The position numbers and the translations under genes were made by a program. A stretch of DNA of 64,000 bases from an uncultured Sulfuricurvum sp. (lineage in GTDB: Bacteria; Campylobacterota; Campylobacteria; Campylobacterales; Sulfurimonadaceae), in the NCBI GenBank assembly GCA_903844635.1, contig CAIMUF010000055.1, forward strand, positions 34,382 through 98,381, written 5' to 3'. The number at the start of each line of letters is the position of its first letter. Positions within the stretch are counted from its first letter, which is position 1. The notes under the pieces were generated by a model. It did no database searches, was not told where the DNA came from, and saw only the letters and a program-made list of their open reading frames with translations. Positions 24,329-34,122 of this stretch are shown piece after piece.

Positions 24329-25740
24329 CACGCAGGATCGATCAAATCTTCGAGGGTACTTGTCAGGGCACCTAGTTTATTTGTTACTTCGAGATATTCG
24401 AGTTCATGGACAGAGTCCGCAACGATACCCGCTCCTGCTTGGAGGATGATCTGGCCATCTTTGATAAGGGCGGTACGAATCGTAATAGCGCTATCCATAT
24501 TGCCATCAAATCCAAAATAGCCGATAGTCCCACTGTAAAAACCTCTTTTAACCCCTTCGAGCTGTGCAATGAGCTCCATGGAACGAATTTTAGGAGCACC
24601 TGTCATGGTTCCTGCTGTAAAGGTAGCAGCTAAGAGATCGAACATGTCTTTATCGTCACGAAGTGTCGCATGCACATCGGATACGATGTGCATTACATGA
24701 GAATAACGCTCCACGTGCATCATCTCTTCAACTCGTACCGTTCCTGTCGCGGCAACGCGTCCGACATCATTTCGCCCCAAATCAATGAGCATCAAATGTT
24801 CTGCCAACTCTTTAGGATCCGATAGCAGTTCTTCTTCGAGTTGAGTATCACGCTGCTTGCTTCCGCCGCGTTTACGTGTCCCTGCAATAGGACGCAACAA
24901 TATGTCTCCCTCATTCAAACGTACCATAACCTCAGGAGAACTTCCAACAATGCTAAAATCACCGTACTCCATCAAATACATATAGGGAGAAGGGTTTTTA
25001 ATCCGTAAAACACGGTAAAAGCTGTAGGGATCAACGGTGGCATTACGGATATAACGATTGGTCATTAAAATTTGGAAAACATCACCGCTTTGAATCATCT
25101 CTTTTGAGGCATCAATCATTTCAAAAAAGTGTGATTTCGTGTGGATAAAATCCCCGCCAAGATCATTTTTTATAGGTACGAGCGGTGTATAGTGATAGAG
25201 TGATTTTAGGGTACGCTCAAGAGTTAAAAATTGATCTTGATACTCTGATAAGGCACTGATAAGGGTAATAGTAGAGTATTTATGAGAGACAACCGCCACC
25301 AACTTTGGTAAAATTAAATCCATATCAGGAATATGAGTCTGATCTTCAAGAGTAGACATGGATTCTTTGAGAGTAGGTTCAAAAACTTGAACCATATCGT
25401 AGCCGATATAACCGATAAATCCATCAATGTAGCCAATGTCAAGTTCTTTGGCTTTTGAACGATAAAATCCACAGTCAATGGCACTGTAATAACGTTTTAA
25501 AAATTCAAAAGGAGATTCAGTAGAGGTTATGATTTCGTTTTTGGAGTTAGTGTAGTGAGTTTGTCCGTCACTATAGCGCAGACGTTCCCGTGCACCCAGT
25601 GCGATAATCGTATAGTTGCCATTACTATTGCCTGCACTTTCGAGGAGAAAAGAAATTTCTCCTAAAAAAAGCCCCTTTAACTTTTCATAGACCGCGATAG
25701 GGGCAAATTGGTCCAGAGAAAAACGGTGAGAGTGAATCAC
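24328..25740 (-). CDS. trpE: Anthranilate synthase component I, TrpE
   Basis: This 470-aa chorismate-binding enzyme has RPIAGTRKRG, LIDLGRNDVGRVA, HIVSDVHATL, GTMTGAPKIRSMELI and GAGIVADSVHELEYLE. In the PIAGT motif Ala stands where the aminodeoxychorismate synthase PabB has Lys (PIKGT), which favours TrpE. It makes anthranilate from chorismate with a glutamine amidotransferase (TrpG), which is not in this window. The start is GTG at 25740, behind AAAGGG overlapping the end of the SPOR gene. Its place between the SPOR gene and aroE differs from the C. jejuni order. Confidence 0.9.
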   Translation of the reverse strand: MIHSHRFSLDQFAPIAVYEKLKGLFLGEISFLLESAGNSNGNYTIIALGARERLRYSDGQTHYTNSKNEIITSTESPFEFLKRYYSAIDCGFYRSKAKELDIGYIDGFIGYIGYDMVQVFEPTLKESMSTLEDQTHIPDMDLILPKLVAVVSHKYSTITLISALSEYQDQFLTLERTLKSLYHYTPLVPIKNDLGGDFIHTKSHFFEMIDASKEMIQSGDVFQILMTNRYIRNATVDPYSFYRVLRIKNPSPYMYLMEYGDFSIVGSSPEVMVRLNEGDILLRPIAGTRKRGGSKQRDTQLEEELLSDPKELAEHLMLIDLGRNDVGRVAATGTVRVEEMMHVERYSHVMHIVSDVHATLRDDKDMFDLLAATFTAGTMTGAPKIRSMELIAQLEGVKRGFYSGTIGYFGFDGNMDSAITIRTALIKDGQIILQAGAGIVADSVHELEYLEVTNKLGALTSTLEDLIDPA

Positions 25741-25741
25741 A

Positions 25742-26641
25742 TTATCCCTTTATCTTGAACGCTTTGGCTTCGATATTTTGACGAATATTACCCATCGCAT
25801 CCTGTACAGCTTTTTCCCCTTGGAATGGTCCCACTAAAATTTTGGTCGTTTCCCCTGTTTTTTGAGTAGTATATTTCATTCCACTGGCATTCAAACGATC
25901 TATTAGAACCTTACTTGGCTCTTTAGCAAATGAACCAACTTGCACAAAATAGACAGTACCTGTATTTGCAACTGCAGGTGCCGTTTTTACTTCAGCTTTT
26001 GGCTCAGATGCTTTAGGTGCTGGAGTGATTGCTTCAGAAGCTTTTACCACTGGAGTCGTTTTTGGGACTATTTTTGGTTGAACTACTTTTTTAGGTTCTT
26101 GTTTTATGGATGCTGTTTGTAACGTTTTAGCTTCAACTTTTTGAACTTTTGCAATAGTTGGCTGTGCAACTGTTTTCGAAACAACAGGTTTCGGTTCAGG
26201 AGTAGTTTTTTGAGGCGTTGGTACGGATACAGTTTTCGCAATTGGGGCAGACTGAACCGTTGTTTTTACCGGTGCAATGACAGCAGGTGCAGCTTGAACA
26301 ACAGCAGGTTGATTGGATGGTACGTTTTGGAGTGACTCTTCTTTGATTTTTTGTGCTACTTCATCCAATGTCTGAGTTTTTGCACTTTCATTACCTTCTT
26401 GAATTACTTCGACAGGTTCAAATAAGGGATCATTGATGATTTCTGTTGGTGCACTTGGCTCTGGTGGCAGAATTGCTTGAGGAGCTTTTTGAACTACATC
26501 ATTTTTGAGTGAGTTCATAATGACCAATACAATGATAAGTATAAGTGTCAAGGTAGCAATAGCCAGTAACAGTTTTTTACTTCCTGAGCTTGATCCGCCT
26601 TTATTTAGAATAATGTCGTTAAGTTCGTTTTTTTCTTCCAT
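25742..26641 (-). CDS. SPOR-domain membrane protein
   Basis: This 299-aa protein has a short cytoplasmic tail, one membrane helix (residues about 23-43, LLLAIATLTLILIIVLVIMN), a long Pro/Ala/Lys/Val-rich periplasmic linker and a C-terminal SPOR domain (about 228-299: VYFVQVGSFAKEPSKVLIDR, then TKILVGPFQGEKAVQDAM). SPOR domains bind septal, stem-stripped peptidoglycan, so a division or envelope role is likely. A GGAG site precedes it. Position matches Cj0404. Confidence 0.88.
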   Translation of the reverse strand: MEEKNELNDIILNKGGSSSGSKKLLLAIATLTLILIIVLVIMNSLKNDVVQKAPQAILPPEPSAPTEIINDPLFEPVEVIQEGNESAKTQTLDEVAQKIKEESLQNVPSNQPAVVQAAPAVIAPVKTTVQSAPIAKTVSVPTPQKTTPEPKPVVSKTVAQPTIAKVQKVEAKTLQTASIKQEPKKVVQPKIVPKTTPVVKASEAITPAPKASEPKAEVKTAPAVANTGTVYFVQVGSFAKEPSKVLIDRLNASGMKYTTQKTGETTKILVGPFQGEKAVQDAMGNIRQNIEAKAFKIKG

Positions 26642-26650
26642 TTTAGTCTC

Positions 26651-27193
26651 CTATAGGTGTTTCGACCACGAAGCGCCACGCTCTTTTGAGTAGACTTCGT
26701 AAGGCAGGTTGAGAATGTTGTACTCAGGTGGTAAATCATCCGCAGGGAACATTCGCCACTGTTTTGGCTGTTTGGCAGCAAGTTTTAATGAAAGCATCTT
26801 ACCCAATTGAATCGCTTCTTGCAATGTTGTATGCCCTTTATGAATATACACATGCAAATGTCCAGGTGTTTTTGTTTCAAAAGCGGTAAAATTAATAAAT
26901 CCTTCTTCTCGAAGCAATAATTGTGCCTTATGATAGAAGCGCTGAGTATCCGTACCGTTATAATCAATAACAATATTTTCTACTTTGCCAAACTGATTGA
27001 TAAGAGAATGAGCAATAGTAATTTGTTTTTTATGATGTTGGTCAATGAGTGCTTGAGTTATTGGTTTAGCTACTTTTTCATATTTATTATAAAAAGTACG
27101 CCCTTTAAACTCAACTTTATCGACCATGGCATCGTGTTTAAGCCAATAATGATCTGAGACCATTTTGATAAGTTTCATATCCATTGATGTCAT
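26651..27193 (-). CDS. DUF1882-family protein
   Basis: This 180-aa protein is of a type restricted, as far as I recall, to Campylobacterota and syntenic with Cj0403. Features seen are MKLIKMVSDHYWLKHDAMVD at the start, NIVIDYNGTDTQRFYHKAQL, FINFTAFETKTPGHLHVYIH and a C-terminal WRMFPADDLPPEYNIL. The GHLHVYIHKGHTT segment resembles the catalytic part of archaeo-eukaryotic primase-like folds only loosely, so I do not assign a function. It is cotranscribed with glyA and the SPOR gene. Confidence 0.75.
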   Translation of the reverse strand: MTSMDMKLIKMVSDHYWLKHDAMVDKVEFKGRTFYNKYEKVAKPITQALIDQHHKKQITIAHSLINQFGKVENIVIDYNGTDTQRFYHKAQLLLREEGFINFTAFETKTPGHLHVYIHKGHTTLQEAIQLGKMLSLKLAAKQPKQWRMFPADDLPPEYNILNLPYEVYSKERGASWSKHL

Positions 27194-27249
27194 AATTCAA
27201 ACTCCTTGTATCGCATCTCTATTTTTACTCCATATAGGAGCAAGGGTTT

Positions 27250-28497
27250 TTAATACGTAGATTGTGTATAGATAATAAATCCGCGTGCAAGTGCTTTTAA
27301 CTCTTCTTTTATTGCTGCTTGCGCAGTTACATTTTCAATATCATCCAAAACATCGGCAATTTTATTCGCGATGATTTCAAATTCTTTTTCTTTCATTCCA
27401 CGTGATGTAAGGGCAGGGCTTCCGATACGGATACCTGATGTGACAAATGGTGAACGGGTTTCTCCCGGCACAGTATTTTTATTGACGGTAATTCCTGCAC
27501 GTCCAAGAGCTGCATCGGCTTCTTTACCGCTAAATGATTTGTTTAAGAAAGAGACTAAAACGAGATGATTATCTGTTCCACCGCTGACAATGTCATATCC
27601 GCGTTTGATTAAAACATCGGCTAGAACTGCTGCATTAACTTTGACTTGTTTGGCATAAACTTTCCATTCAGGCGAGAGATTGTATTTAAAGCCGACTGCT
27701 TTCGCTGCGATAACATGAACCAATGGTCCACCTTGCAGAGCAGGAAAAATTGCCGAATTTATTTTTTTAGCAATTTCTTCATCATTGGTCATAATCATAC
27801 CGCCGCGAGGACCTGCAAGAGTTTTATGAGTAGTCGTGGTCACAATGTGCGCATGAGGGAATGGGCTTGGGTGTTCACCTGCACACACGAGACCTGCAAT
27901 GTGAGCGATGTCGGCAAATAAAATTGCGCCAACTGCATCAGCGATCTCACGAAACTTAGCAAAATCGATTTCACGTGCATACGCTGAAGCACCACAAACG
28001 ATAATTTTTGGCTGAACAATTTTAGCAATGTCTAAAACACGCTCATAATTAATTCTACCATCGAGTTCTACACCGTATGAAAAACTGTGATAGTTTTTAC
28101 CGGAAAAACTAACCTTTGATCCATGGGTCAAATGCCCGCCGTGGCTGAGATCCATACCCAGTAATTTATCTCCTGCTTGCAATAATGCAGCATACACCGC
28201 ACCATTGGCAGACGAACCAGAGTGAGGTTGAACATTTGCAAAATTACATCCAAAAAGCTCACAAGCACGGTCAATTGCCAGTTGCTCAACACCATCCGCA
28301 TATTCGCATCCGCCATAATAACGTTTAGCAGGATAACCTTCTGCATATTTGTTTGTAAATACACTTCCCATAGCTTCCATAACTGCTGGAAGGGTAAAGT
28401 TCTCAGAGGCAATCATCTCTAAATGGTCAGTTTGACGTTCAAGCTCTTGCTCACATAGGGTGAAAATTTCGTTGTCGTATTCTTTAAGAAAGCTCAT
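27250..28497 (-). CDS. glyA: Serine hydroxymethyltransferase GlyA
   Basis: This 415-aa PLP enzyme interconverts serine and glycine with tetrahydrofolate, feeding one-carbon metabolism. Motifs are [60 protein letters not shown] and the PLP-lysine stretch [14 protein letters not shown]. It overlaps the end of lysS by 14 bp and precedes the DUF1882 gene, as in C. jejuni. Confidence 0.97.
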   Translation of the reverse strand: MSFLKEYDNEIFTLCEQELERQTDHLEMIASENFTLPAVMEAMGSVFTNKYAEGYPAKRYYGGCEYADGVEQLAIDRACELFGCNFANVQPHSGSSANGAVYAALLQAGDKLLGMDLSHGGHLTHGSKVSFSGKNYHSFSYGVELDGRINYERVLDIAKIVQPKIIVCGASAYAREIDFAKFREIADAVGAILFADIAHIAGLVCAGEHPSPFPHAHIVTTTTHKTLAGPRGGMIMTNDEEIAKKINSAIFPALQGGPLVHVIAAKAVGFKYNLSPEWKVYAKQVKVNAAVLADVLIKRGYDIVSGGTDNHLVLVSFLNKSFSGKEADAALGRAGITVNKNTVPGETRSPFVTSGIRIGSPALTSRGMKEKEFEIIANKIADVLDDIENVTAQAAIKEELKALARGFIIYTQSTY

Positions 28498-30007
28498 TGG
28501 GTTCTCCGTTGTTAAGATTGTTATTTTGGGGTTTCATAGCCGGGAAGAGTAACACATCCCGGATTGAGTGTTGATTGGTCAGCATCATGACAAGGCGATC
28601 AATTCCGATTCCCTGACCTGCTGTTGGTGCCATTCCATAGGATAGGGCAGTGACGAAATCTTCATCCATCTCGTGGGCTTCATCATCACCACACTCTTTA
28701 GCTGCCATTTGGCCGTTAAAACGTTCTAGCTGATCGATCGGATCATTAAGCTCACTAAAGGCATTGGCAATTTCACGACCTGCGATAAAGAGTTCAAAAC
28801 GGTCGGTCAGTTCTGGACGCTCATCATTACGACGGGCAAGAGGTGAAATCTCGACCGGATAATGGGTAATAAACGTAGGGTTAATCAGTTTTTCTTCAAC
28901 AAACTCATCAAACAATTCGCCCTGAAGCTGTCCTAGATTGAGCGTTGCTTTTGCTTCTAGTTTCTGAGAACGTAAAAACTCTAAAATAGCTTCTTTATCA
29001 TTAACGATATTTTCAGGAACGCCACCGATAACGCTCAAACTTTTGATAAGTTCGATCTCAGTAAATTGGTCGAAATCAATCTCAAAATCACCATAAGGAA
29101 GACGTTTTGGAAGATTCAAGTGATCGAATAAATATTCAAAATACTCTTTTGTGATTTCAATGAGATCTTTATAGGTTTTATATGCCCAATAAAATTCAAT
29201 GGAAGTGAATTCAGGATTGTGTGTTGCATCCATCCCTTCATTACGAAAGTTACGATTAATTTCAAATACCGCTTCAAATCCGCCGACGATGAGACGCTTG
29301 AGATAAAGTTCCGGCGCAATTCGTAAAAAGCGGTCAACACCTAATGCGTTATGATGCGTCACAAACGGTTTGGCATTCGCTCCGCCAGCGATGGGGTGCA
29401 TCATTGGTGTTTCAACTTCCAAGAAACCTTTGTCTTCAAAGAAACGACGCGTTAAGCTGATAACACGTGAACGAATATGAAAGGTTTTACGCACTTCAGA
29501 ATTCATAATAAGATCAAGATAACGTTGGCGATAGCGCATCTCTTTATCCGTAATTCCGTGAAATTTTTCAGGGAGAGGCGAGATAGCTTTCGTCAGTATT
29601 TTTAAGTTATCGACATGAAGGGAAAGTTCACCTTGCTGGGTAACAAACGGATAACCGCTTACCTCGATAATATCACCGACTTCAATGAGCTTTTTAAAAA
29701 TATCATTGTAGAAATTCTCAGGAAGATTGTCACGTGCAACATAAATTTGGAGCATTCCGCTTTCATCTTCAATTTTAACAAAGCTGGCTTTACCCATCAA
29801 GCGATAGAGTTTAATACGTCCAGCAACGGTATAGTGACGGTGTTCATCACGTTTTTCTTCTTTTTGGAAAAGATCAGAATTGACGTTGTTGAATTTCTCA
29901 ATGGTCGTATTGCGTGCAGAGTTGTTTGCGTAAGGATCTATTCCTGCTTCTCGCAATTGGTTGGCTTTTTCAATTCGTTGAACTACATATTGATTATCGA
30001 ATGTCAC
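28484..30007 (-). CDS. lysS: Lysyl-tRNA synthetase, class II
   Basis: This 507-aa enzyme charges tRNA-Lys. An N-terminal OB-fold anticodon-binding domain ([20 protein letters not shown]) is followed by class II motif 1 ([18 protein letters not shown]), motif 2 ([20 protein letters not shown]) and motif 3 ([13 protein letters not shown]). It starts 12 bp after fur and overlaps glyA. Confidence 0.97.
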   Translation of the reverse strand: MTFDNQYVVQRIEKANQLREAGIDPYANNSARNTTIEKFNNVNSDLFQKEEKRDEHRHYTVAGRIKLYRLMGKASFVKIEDESGMLQIYVARDNLPENFYNDIFKKLIEVGDIIEVSGYPFVTQQGELSLHVDNLKILTKAISPLPEKFHGITDKEMRYRQRYLDLIMNSEVRKTFHIRSRVISLTRRFFEDKGFLEVETPMMHPIAGGANAKPFVTHHNALGVDRFLRIAPELYLKRLIVGGFEAVFEINRNFRNEGMDATHNPEFTSIEFYWAYKTYKDLIEITKEYFEYLFDHLNLPKRLPYGDFEIDFDQFTEIELIKSLSVIGGVPENIVNDKEAILEFLRSQKLEAKATLNLGQLQGELFDEFVEEKLINPTFITHYPVEISPLARRNDERPELTDRFELFIAGREIANAFSELNDPIDQLERFNGQMAAKECGDDEAHEMDEDFVTALSYGMAPTAGQGIGIDRLVMMLTNQHSIRDVLLFPAMKPQNNNLNNGEPNELS

Positions 30008-30019
30008 AATAAATTCCCT

Positions 30020-30496
30020 TTATTTTTTCGTTTGGCATGCTTTACAAATGCCATAAATTTGCATCGAGTGTTCTTGCATTATAAAACCAAGTTCTTCCGC
30101 AATTTTTTTCTGTCTAGACTCAATTTCTTCATCGACGAATTCACTAATACTGCCACACTTTGTACAGATTATATGATCGTGATGATCCTTCGCACCCAGC
30201 TCATATTTTTTTCCTTGAGCTCCAAAGGAGAGAGACGTCACCATCTCGGAATCTTCCAGAAGTGAAAGAGTACGGTAAACGGTTGCAATTCCTGTGTTTA
30301 AATCAGGGTGTTTTTCTTGGATAAGATGATGTAATCCTTCAGGTGTGAGATGCTCGTCAGAGTTGTATAACATCTCTAAAATTACTTCACGCTGTATGGT
30401 GAATTTTAAACTGTTATCTTTGAGAAGTTGTTTGAAATCGTTCAAGAATTTCGCATATTCAACCGTACGTTCTGTAAAATTAGTTAAAGAACCCAT
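30020..30496 (-). CDS. fur: Ferric uptake regulator Fur
   Basis: This 158-aa protein starts at 30496 (MGSLTNFTERTVEYAKF), where GGAG lies upstream; a longer frame to 30628 runs through the cvpA gene and is rejected. It has the winged-helix part (TPEGLHHLIQEKHPDLNTGI, ATVYRTLSLLEDSEMV), the regulatory His cluster KDHHDHIICTKCG and a second CxxC in GICKACQ for structural Zn. It represses iron uptake genes with Fe(II). Position after cvpA and before lysS matches C. jejuni. Confidence 0.95.
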   Translation of the reverse strand: MGSLTNFTERTVEYAKFLNDFKQLLKDNSLKFTIQREVILEMLYNSDEHLTPEGLHHLIQEKHPDLNTGIATVYRTLSLLEDSEMVTSLSFGAQGKKYELGAKDHHDHIICTKCGSISEFVDEEIESRQKKIAEELGFIMQEHSMQIYGICKACQTKK

Positions 30497-30500
30497 AGAA

Positions 30501-31064
30501 TCATTTCTCCTTTTTATCAGATGAAGAATTGGAAATATTTTTATCACTTTCATTGGAATCAAGCAAACTTGTGACGTCCTTCGTCTCAATATGCAAAATA
30601 AAATTACCGGTTGCAAACATAGGTTCAAAAAAGATACTGGTCTTCATTTTTTCTCCAAAATTCTCACGGATAGCCGTGACACTAAATAAAGCATAAATAA
30701 TGACAGAAAGGATAAAAAAGAATTTACTTGCTCCCACTACAAAACCTAATACTCGGTCTAAACTCCCTAATCCGCTAAGAGAACTAAGCCGTTTGAATCC
30801 AGCACCCAATGCCACCATAAGAAGCCAAAAAATACCAACACTAAAAACAAAACCTATAAGATTAACAGCAGTGGTTGTTTCGAAATCAAAGAACAAGTCA
30901 TTTAAAAATTTCCCAATGGCTCCACCAATATGTGAAGCAACAAAGAGTCCGCCTACAATTCCGATAAGTCCAAAAAGTTCTTTTGAAAAACCATTTAAAA
31001 GACCTTTCAGTCCCAATAATAATACGATTGAGCCAACTGCCATATCAAAATAATTCAAGTCCAT
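30501..31064 (-). CDS. cvpA: CvpA-family inner-membrane protein
   Basis: This 187-aa protein has four predicted membrane helices (LNYFDMAVGSIVLLLGLKGL, then GLIGIVGGLFVASHIGGAIG, FVFSVGIFWLLMVALGAGF, FFFILSVIIYALFSV) and a charged C-terminal tail ending SSSDKKEK. CvpA proteins have been linked to colicin V production and envelope stress, but their biochemical role is poorly known. The stop is four bases before fur. Confidence 0.85.
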   Translation of the reverse strand: MDLNYFDMAVGSIVLLLGLKGLLNGFSKELFGLIGIVGGLFVASHIGGAIGKFLNDLFFDFETTTAVNLIGFVFSVGIFWLLMVALGAGFKRLSSLSGLGSLDRVLGFVVGASKFFFILSVIIYALFSVTAIRENFGEKMKTSIFFEPMFATGNFILHIETKDVTSLLDSNESDKNISNSSSDKKEK

Positions 31065-31990
31065 TATAATTCTATCTCCATTCTATCTTTTCCATTATTT
31101 TTTGCACGATAGAGCGCTGTATCTGCTCGATGAATTACATCATCCATGGTGTCTTTATCTCGTGTTTGAGTCAGACCTACACTCAACGTAACGGTGATTT
31201 GTTCATTGTGAAAGAGAGGTTTATTTTGGCGGCAAAGATTTAAAAAACGGTTAGCCACCAATTTCGCACCCTCCAGATCGGTTCGGTTTAGGATGACAAC
31301 AAATTCTTCTCCGCCAAACCGATACACTTTATCACCGTCTCTAAGGGTTTTTTTGAGCAATTTAGCAAGAAAAATGAGAACTTTATCCCCTGCAATATGT
31401 CCATGCTTATCATTAATAGTTTTAAAGTTGTCGATATCGATCATCAGAATAAAAAGTTCTTGTATCTGACGTTTCTTTGTTAGAAGTCCAGTAAGATTAT
31501 TTTGAAGTGCATATCGATTAAATGTTTTTGTCAGAGGATCAAGTGTTGTTGTCACTTCAAGTACTTTAACTTGTTCATGCAAGTCTTGAATGATTTTATT
31601 AGCACGATCAACCTCTTGGCTCAAATGAGATTGAATATCTATAAATTTTTCACTTATATTGTTGAAATTAATAAGATTTGAATTTTCATGCTCTTTTAAA
31701 ATAGTTGCATGATCATCGGTTATTTTTTCAAACGTTTGGTTTGATTGGGTATAAGAATTAATGCTTAACAATGCGATATCTTTATATCCATTTTCCGTGT
31801 CAGCAGCGTATTCATGCGTATCAAGTTCGCCACTTAAATAGAGTTCAAGTACTTCTTTGGTTGCTATAGAAATAATCTCTGCAAATTCATCAGGGGCAAT
31901 TTTATCTTGCCGCGCGCTTGCGGATTCTAAATGGAAGGAGAGCTCTTTGCAAAAAAGAGATAAAAAAATATTCATTTGTGTTGATTTCAT
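31064..31990 (-). CDS. GGDEF-domain diguanylate cyclase
   Basis: The protein is about 308 aa. The C-terminal 165 residues form a GGDEF domain with DPLTKTFNRYALQ, LIDIDNFKTINDKHGHIAGD, the active signature GGEEF and ADTALYRAKNNGKD. No RxxD inhibitory site is obvious before GGEEF (FRF precedes it). The N-terminal part is helical without a recognised sensor. It should make cyclic di-GMP. I start at 31990 (MKSTQMN), because the upstream ATG at 32032 sits on the -10 element. It opens the cvpA-fur-lysS operon. Confidence 0.87.
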   Translation of the reverse strand: MKSTQMNIFLSLFCKELSFHLESASARQDKIAPDEFAEIISIATKEVLELYLSGELDTHEYAADTENGYKDIALLSINSYTQSNQTFEKITDDHATILKEHENSNLINFNNISEKFIDIQSHLSQEVDRANKIIQDLHEQVKVLEVTTTLDPLTKTFNRYALQNNLTGLLTKKRQIQELFILMIDIDNFKTINDKHGHIAGDKVLIFLAKLLKKTLRDGDKVYRFGGEEFVVILNRTDLEGAKLVANRFLNLCRQNKPLFHNEQITVTLSVGLTQTRDKDTMDDVIHRADTALYRAKNNGKDRMEIEL

Positions 31991-32031
31991 TGACTCTCTT
32001 AGGATAAATAATCTCTCTTTGAAATGACGCA

Positions 32032-32037
32032 ATTATA
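32032..32037 (-). promoter_or_regulatory. -10 element of the GGDEF-cvpA-fur-lysS operon
   Basis: TATAAT in AAAGTATAATTGCG on the minus strand. The predicted start lies near 32025, which gives a leader of about 35 nt before the ATG at 31990. Confidence 0.55.
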
Positions 32038-32167
32038 CTTTTTAAAACCTAAATGTAGCTTTCAGTTATCATAATCAGTCGCTTTTTAGGATAAAACGAT
32101 AAAATTGCTTACTTTAAAAATAACAAATAAGCCTTTTGGCAATCTAGTAAGATTGGAGATATATTAA

Positions 32168-33514
32168 ATGAATACATGGAGCCGAGCGAGCTGGAGAGAT
32201 AAACCAATCACGCAGCAGCCTACCTATCCAGATCAGGTAGTGTTAAAAGAGATCGAAGCACAACTTAAAAATTATCCACCTCTTGTTTTTGCGGGAGAAG
32301 CCCGAAATTTGAAGAAAAATCTTGCAGATGTATGTGAGGGGAAAGCCTTTTTACTTCAAGGTGGTGATTGTGCTGAAAGTTTTTCAGAGTTTCATGCGCA
32401 TAACATTCGAGATACCTTCAAAGTAATGATGCAAATGGCGGTTGTTATGACTTTTGCAGGCGGAGTTCCTGTTGTTAAAATAGGGCGATTAGGCGGACAG
32501 TTTGCTAAGCCAAGATCGGCCGATATGGAAACGATTGACGGGGTGACTCTTCCAAGTTATCGTGGTGATATTATCAATGGTGTAGAGTTTAATGCCTCTG
32601 CCCGTATCCCTGACCCCTATCGTATGGTTCAGGCGTACAATCAGTCTGCGGCCACGCTGAACCTTCTTCGTGCATTTGCCTCTGGTGGATTGGCAGATTT
32701 GAATCAAGTCCATGCATGGAATCTCGGTTTTGTAGGGCAAAATGAATTGACCAAAAAATACGATGAAATTTCGCGTCAAATTGATAATTCATTGCGTTTT
32801 ATGGCGGCATGCGGAATTACATCGGATGTCTCCAGAACCCTTCGTGAAACCGATTTTTATACTTCTCATGAAGCATTATTACTTAATTATGAAGAGGCAT
32901 TTACACGCCAAGATTCTCTTACGGGAGAATGGTATGATGTTTCTTCTCATATGCTTTGGATAGGTGATCGAACACGTCAACTTGACGGTGCGCACGTCGA
33001 ATTTATGCGCGGTATCCAAAATCCGATCGGCGTTAAAGCTGGTCCTTCGATGGATCCTGAAGATTTGATTCGTTTGTGTGATGTTTTAAATCCTAGCAAT
33101 GAAGCTGGACGGCTCAATGTGATCGTTCGAATGGGTGCTGACAAGGTTGCGGATGGAATGCCTGCTTTGATTCGTGCAATTGAACGAGAAGGAAAAAAAG
33201 TATTGTGGAGTTGTGATCCGATGCACGGAAATACCATTACAAGTAATGGATATAAAACCCGTCCTGTAGATGCAGTGCTCAAAGAAATGAAGCAGTTCTT
33301 CCAAGTACACAAATCCGAAGGAACCTATGCAGGTGGAGTTCATTTGGAAATGACCGGTAAAAATGTTACCGAGTGTTTGGGAGGATCATTTGAGATTACC
33401 TCTGAAAATCTTAAGAGCCGCTATCATACACACTGCGATCCAAGATTGAATGCTGACCAATCGTTAGAACTTGCTTTCTTGATAGCAGATACGCTTAGAG
33501 AAGCGCATCCTTAA
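32168..33514 (+). CDS. Class II (plant-type) DAHP synthase
   Basis: This 448-aa enzyme condenses phosphoenolpyruvate and erythrose-4-phosphate, the first shikimate step. Class II signs are [72 protein letters not shown] and [20 protein letters not shown] lies ten bases before the ATG. It is convergent with the perR-like gene across a repeat-rich gap. It supplies the pathway used by aroE and trpE of the neighbouring operon. Confidence 0.95.
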   Translation: MNTWSRASWRDKPITQQPTYPDQVVLKEIEAQLKNYPPLVFAGEARNLKKNLADVCEGKAFLLQGGDCAESFSEFHAHNIRDTFKVMMQMAVVMTFAGGVPVVKIGRLGGQFAKPRSADMETIDGVTLPSYRGDIINGVEFNASARIPDPYRMVQAYNQSAATLNLLRAFASGGLADLNQVHAWNLGFVGQNELTKKYDEISRQIDNSLRFMAACGITSDVSRTLRETDFYTSHEALLLNYEEAFTRQDSLTGEWYDVSSHMLWIGDRTRQLDGAHVEFMRGIQNPIGVKAGPSMDPEDLIRLCDVLNPSNEAGRLNVIVRMGADKVADGMPALIRAIEREGKKVLWSCDPMHGNTITSNGYKTRPVDAVLKEMKQFFQVHKSEGTYAGGVHLEMTGKNVTECLGGSFEITSENLKSRYHTHCDPRLNADQSLELAFLIADTLREAHP

Positions 33515-33620
33515 TGTCATTCCCGCGAAGACGGGAATCCAGCTTTTATTTTAAGATGGATCCCCGGATCAAGTCCGAGGACCGCGAAGAGGTTCTTGTA
33601 CCCTATAGGGTATGACGGGA
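33514..33620. repeat. Composite palindromic repeat, copy 2, between convergent genes
   Basis: The first part (33519-33538) is ATTCCCG-CGAAGA-CGGGAAT, the same core as the repeat at 19176 with one base change. It is followed by GGATCCCCGGATCAAGTCC near 33558-33576 and ends in GGTATGACGGG, mirroring the opening GTCATTCCCG. Units of both types are widespread in proteobacterial intergenic DNA. It fills the whole gap between the DAHP synthase and perR-like stops and may act as a two-way terminator. Confidence 0.75.
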
Positions 33621-33623
33621 TTA

Positions 33624-34028
33624 TTACTTTTTCTGACATTCAGGGCAAATGCCCGAAATCATGATCGACACATCATCTGCACGATAATCACTGTTTTTTA
33701 TTGTATCTTCCAATAGAGGTGTTGCATCAAAGGGAATATCTTTGAGTTCACCGCATGTTTTACATACGACATGCGCATGTGCTATTTTTTCTATTTCATA
33801 TTTTGCTTTTTGCCCAGGTATTTTAACTTCTCGGATTAGATTAACATTCATCATGGAATGTATATTTTTATACAAAGTAGCAAGTGAAATGGAAGAAAAT
33901 TTTTCTCGAATCTCTTTAAAGAGGTCATCGATACTAATGTGACCGGAATATTCCATTAATTCAATAATGGCAATTCTCTGAGGTGTTGCTTTAAGCTGGT
34001 GATGTTGCAATAAGAATTTATTTTTCAT
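33624..34028 (-). CDS. Fur-family regulator, PerR-like
   Basis: This 134-aa protein has a winged-helix half (LKATPQRIAIIELMEYSGHI, SISLATLYKNIHSMM) and a metal-binding half with HAHVVCKTCG and GICPECQ Zn sites. It is distinct from the true Fur at 30020-30496. A PerR-like peroxide-sensing role is likely from the short length and the synteny-independent second copy in Campylobacterota; Zur is less likely. No ribosome site is seen before the ATG, and a TATACT box lies only nine bases upstream, so the transcript may be leaderless. Confidence 0.8.
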   Translation of the reverse strand: MKNKFLLQHHQLKATPQRIAIIELMEYSGHISIDDLFKEIREKFSSISLATLYKNIHSMMNVNLIREVKIPGQKAKYEIEKIAHAHVVCKTCGELKDIPFDATPLLEDTIKNSDYRADDVSIMISGICPECQKK

Positions 34029-34036
34029 AATAGCGA

Positions 34037-34042
34037 AGTATA
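34037..34042 (-). promoter_or_regulatory. -10 element of the perR-like gene
   Basis: TATACT on the minus strand ends nine bases before the ATG at 34028, which places the transcription start almost at the start codon. Confidence 0.45.
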
Positions 34043-34075
34043 AGAAAAAAATCCAAGAAGTTACCTAAAGGCGAG

Positions 34076-34115
34076 GGGAAGCATTGTATAAATTAATATT
34101 TATTTAATGCTTCCC
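34076..34115 (-). terminator. Hairpin after pilT
   Basis: Exact 10-bp arms GGGAAGCATT (34076-34085) and AATGCTTCCC (34106-34115) enclose an AT-rich loop of 20 nt, beginning 7 bp past the pilT stop. No long T-run follows, so efficiency is uncertain. Confidence 0.55.
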
Positions 34116-34122
34116 TTATTTA

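Noticed and set aside
25740..25740. trpE as pabB
   Set aside because: The PIAGT motif carries Ala where PabB enzymes with the covalent Lys mechanism have PIKGT. The call stays TrpE, although TrpG is not in the window.
26000..26350. Open plus-strand frames opposite the SPOR linker
   Set aside because: They are Arg/Cys/Phe-rich frames caused by the Pro/Ala/Lys-rich coding strand and carry no start signals.
30497..30628. Longer fur frame starting at 30628
   Set aside because: The extra 44 residues are hydrophobic nonsense read antisense-free through the end of cvpA, and a GGAG site directly supports 30496.
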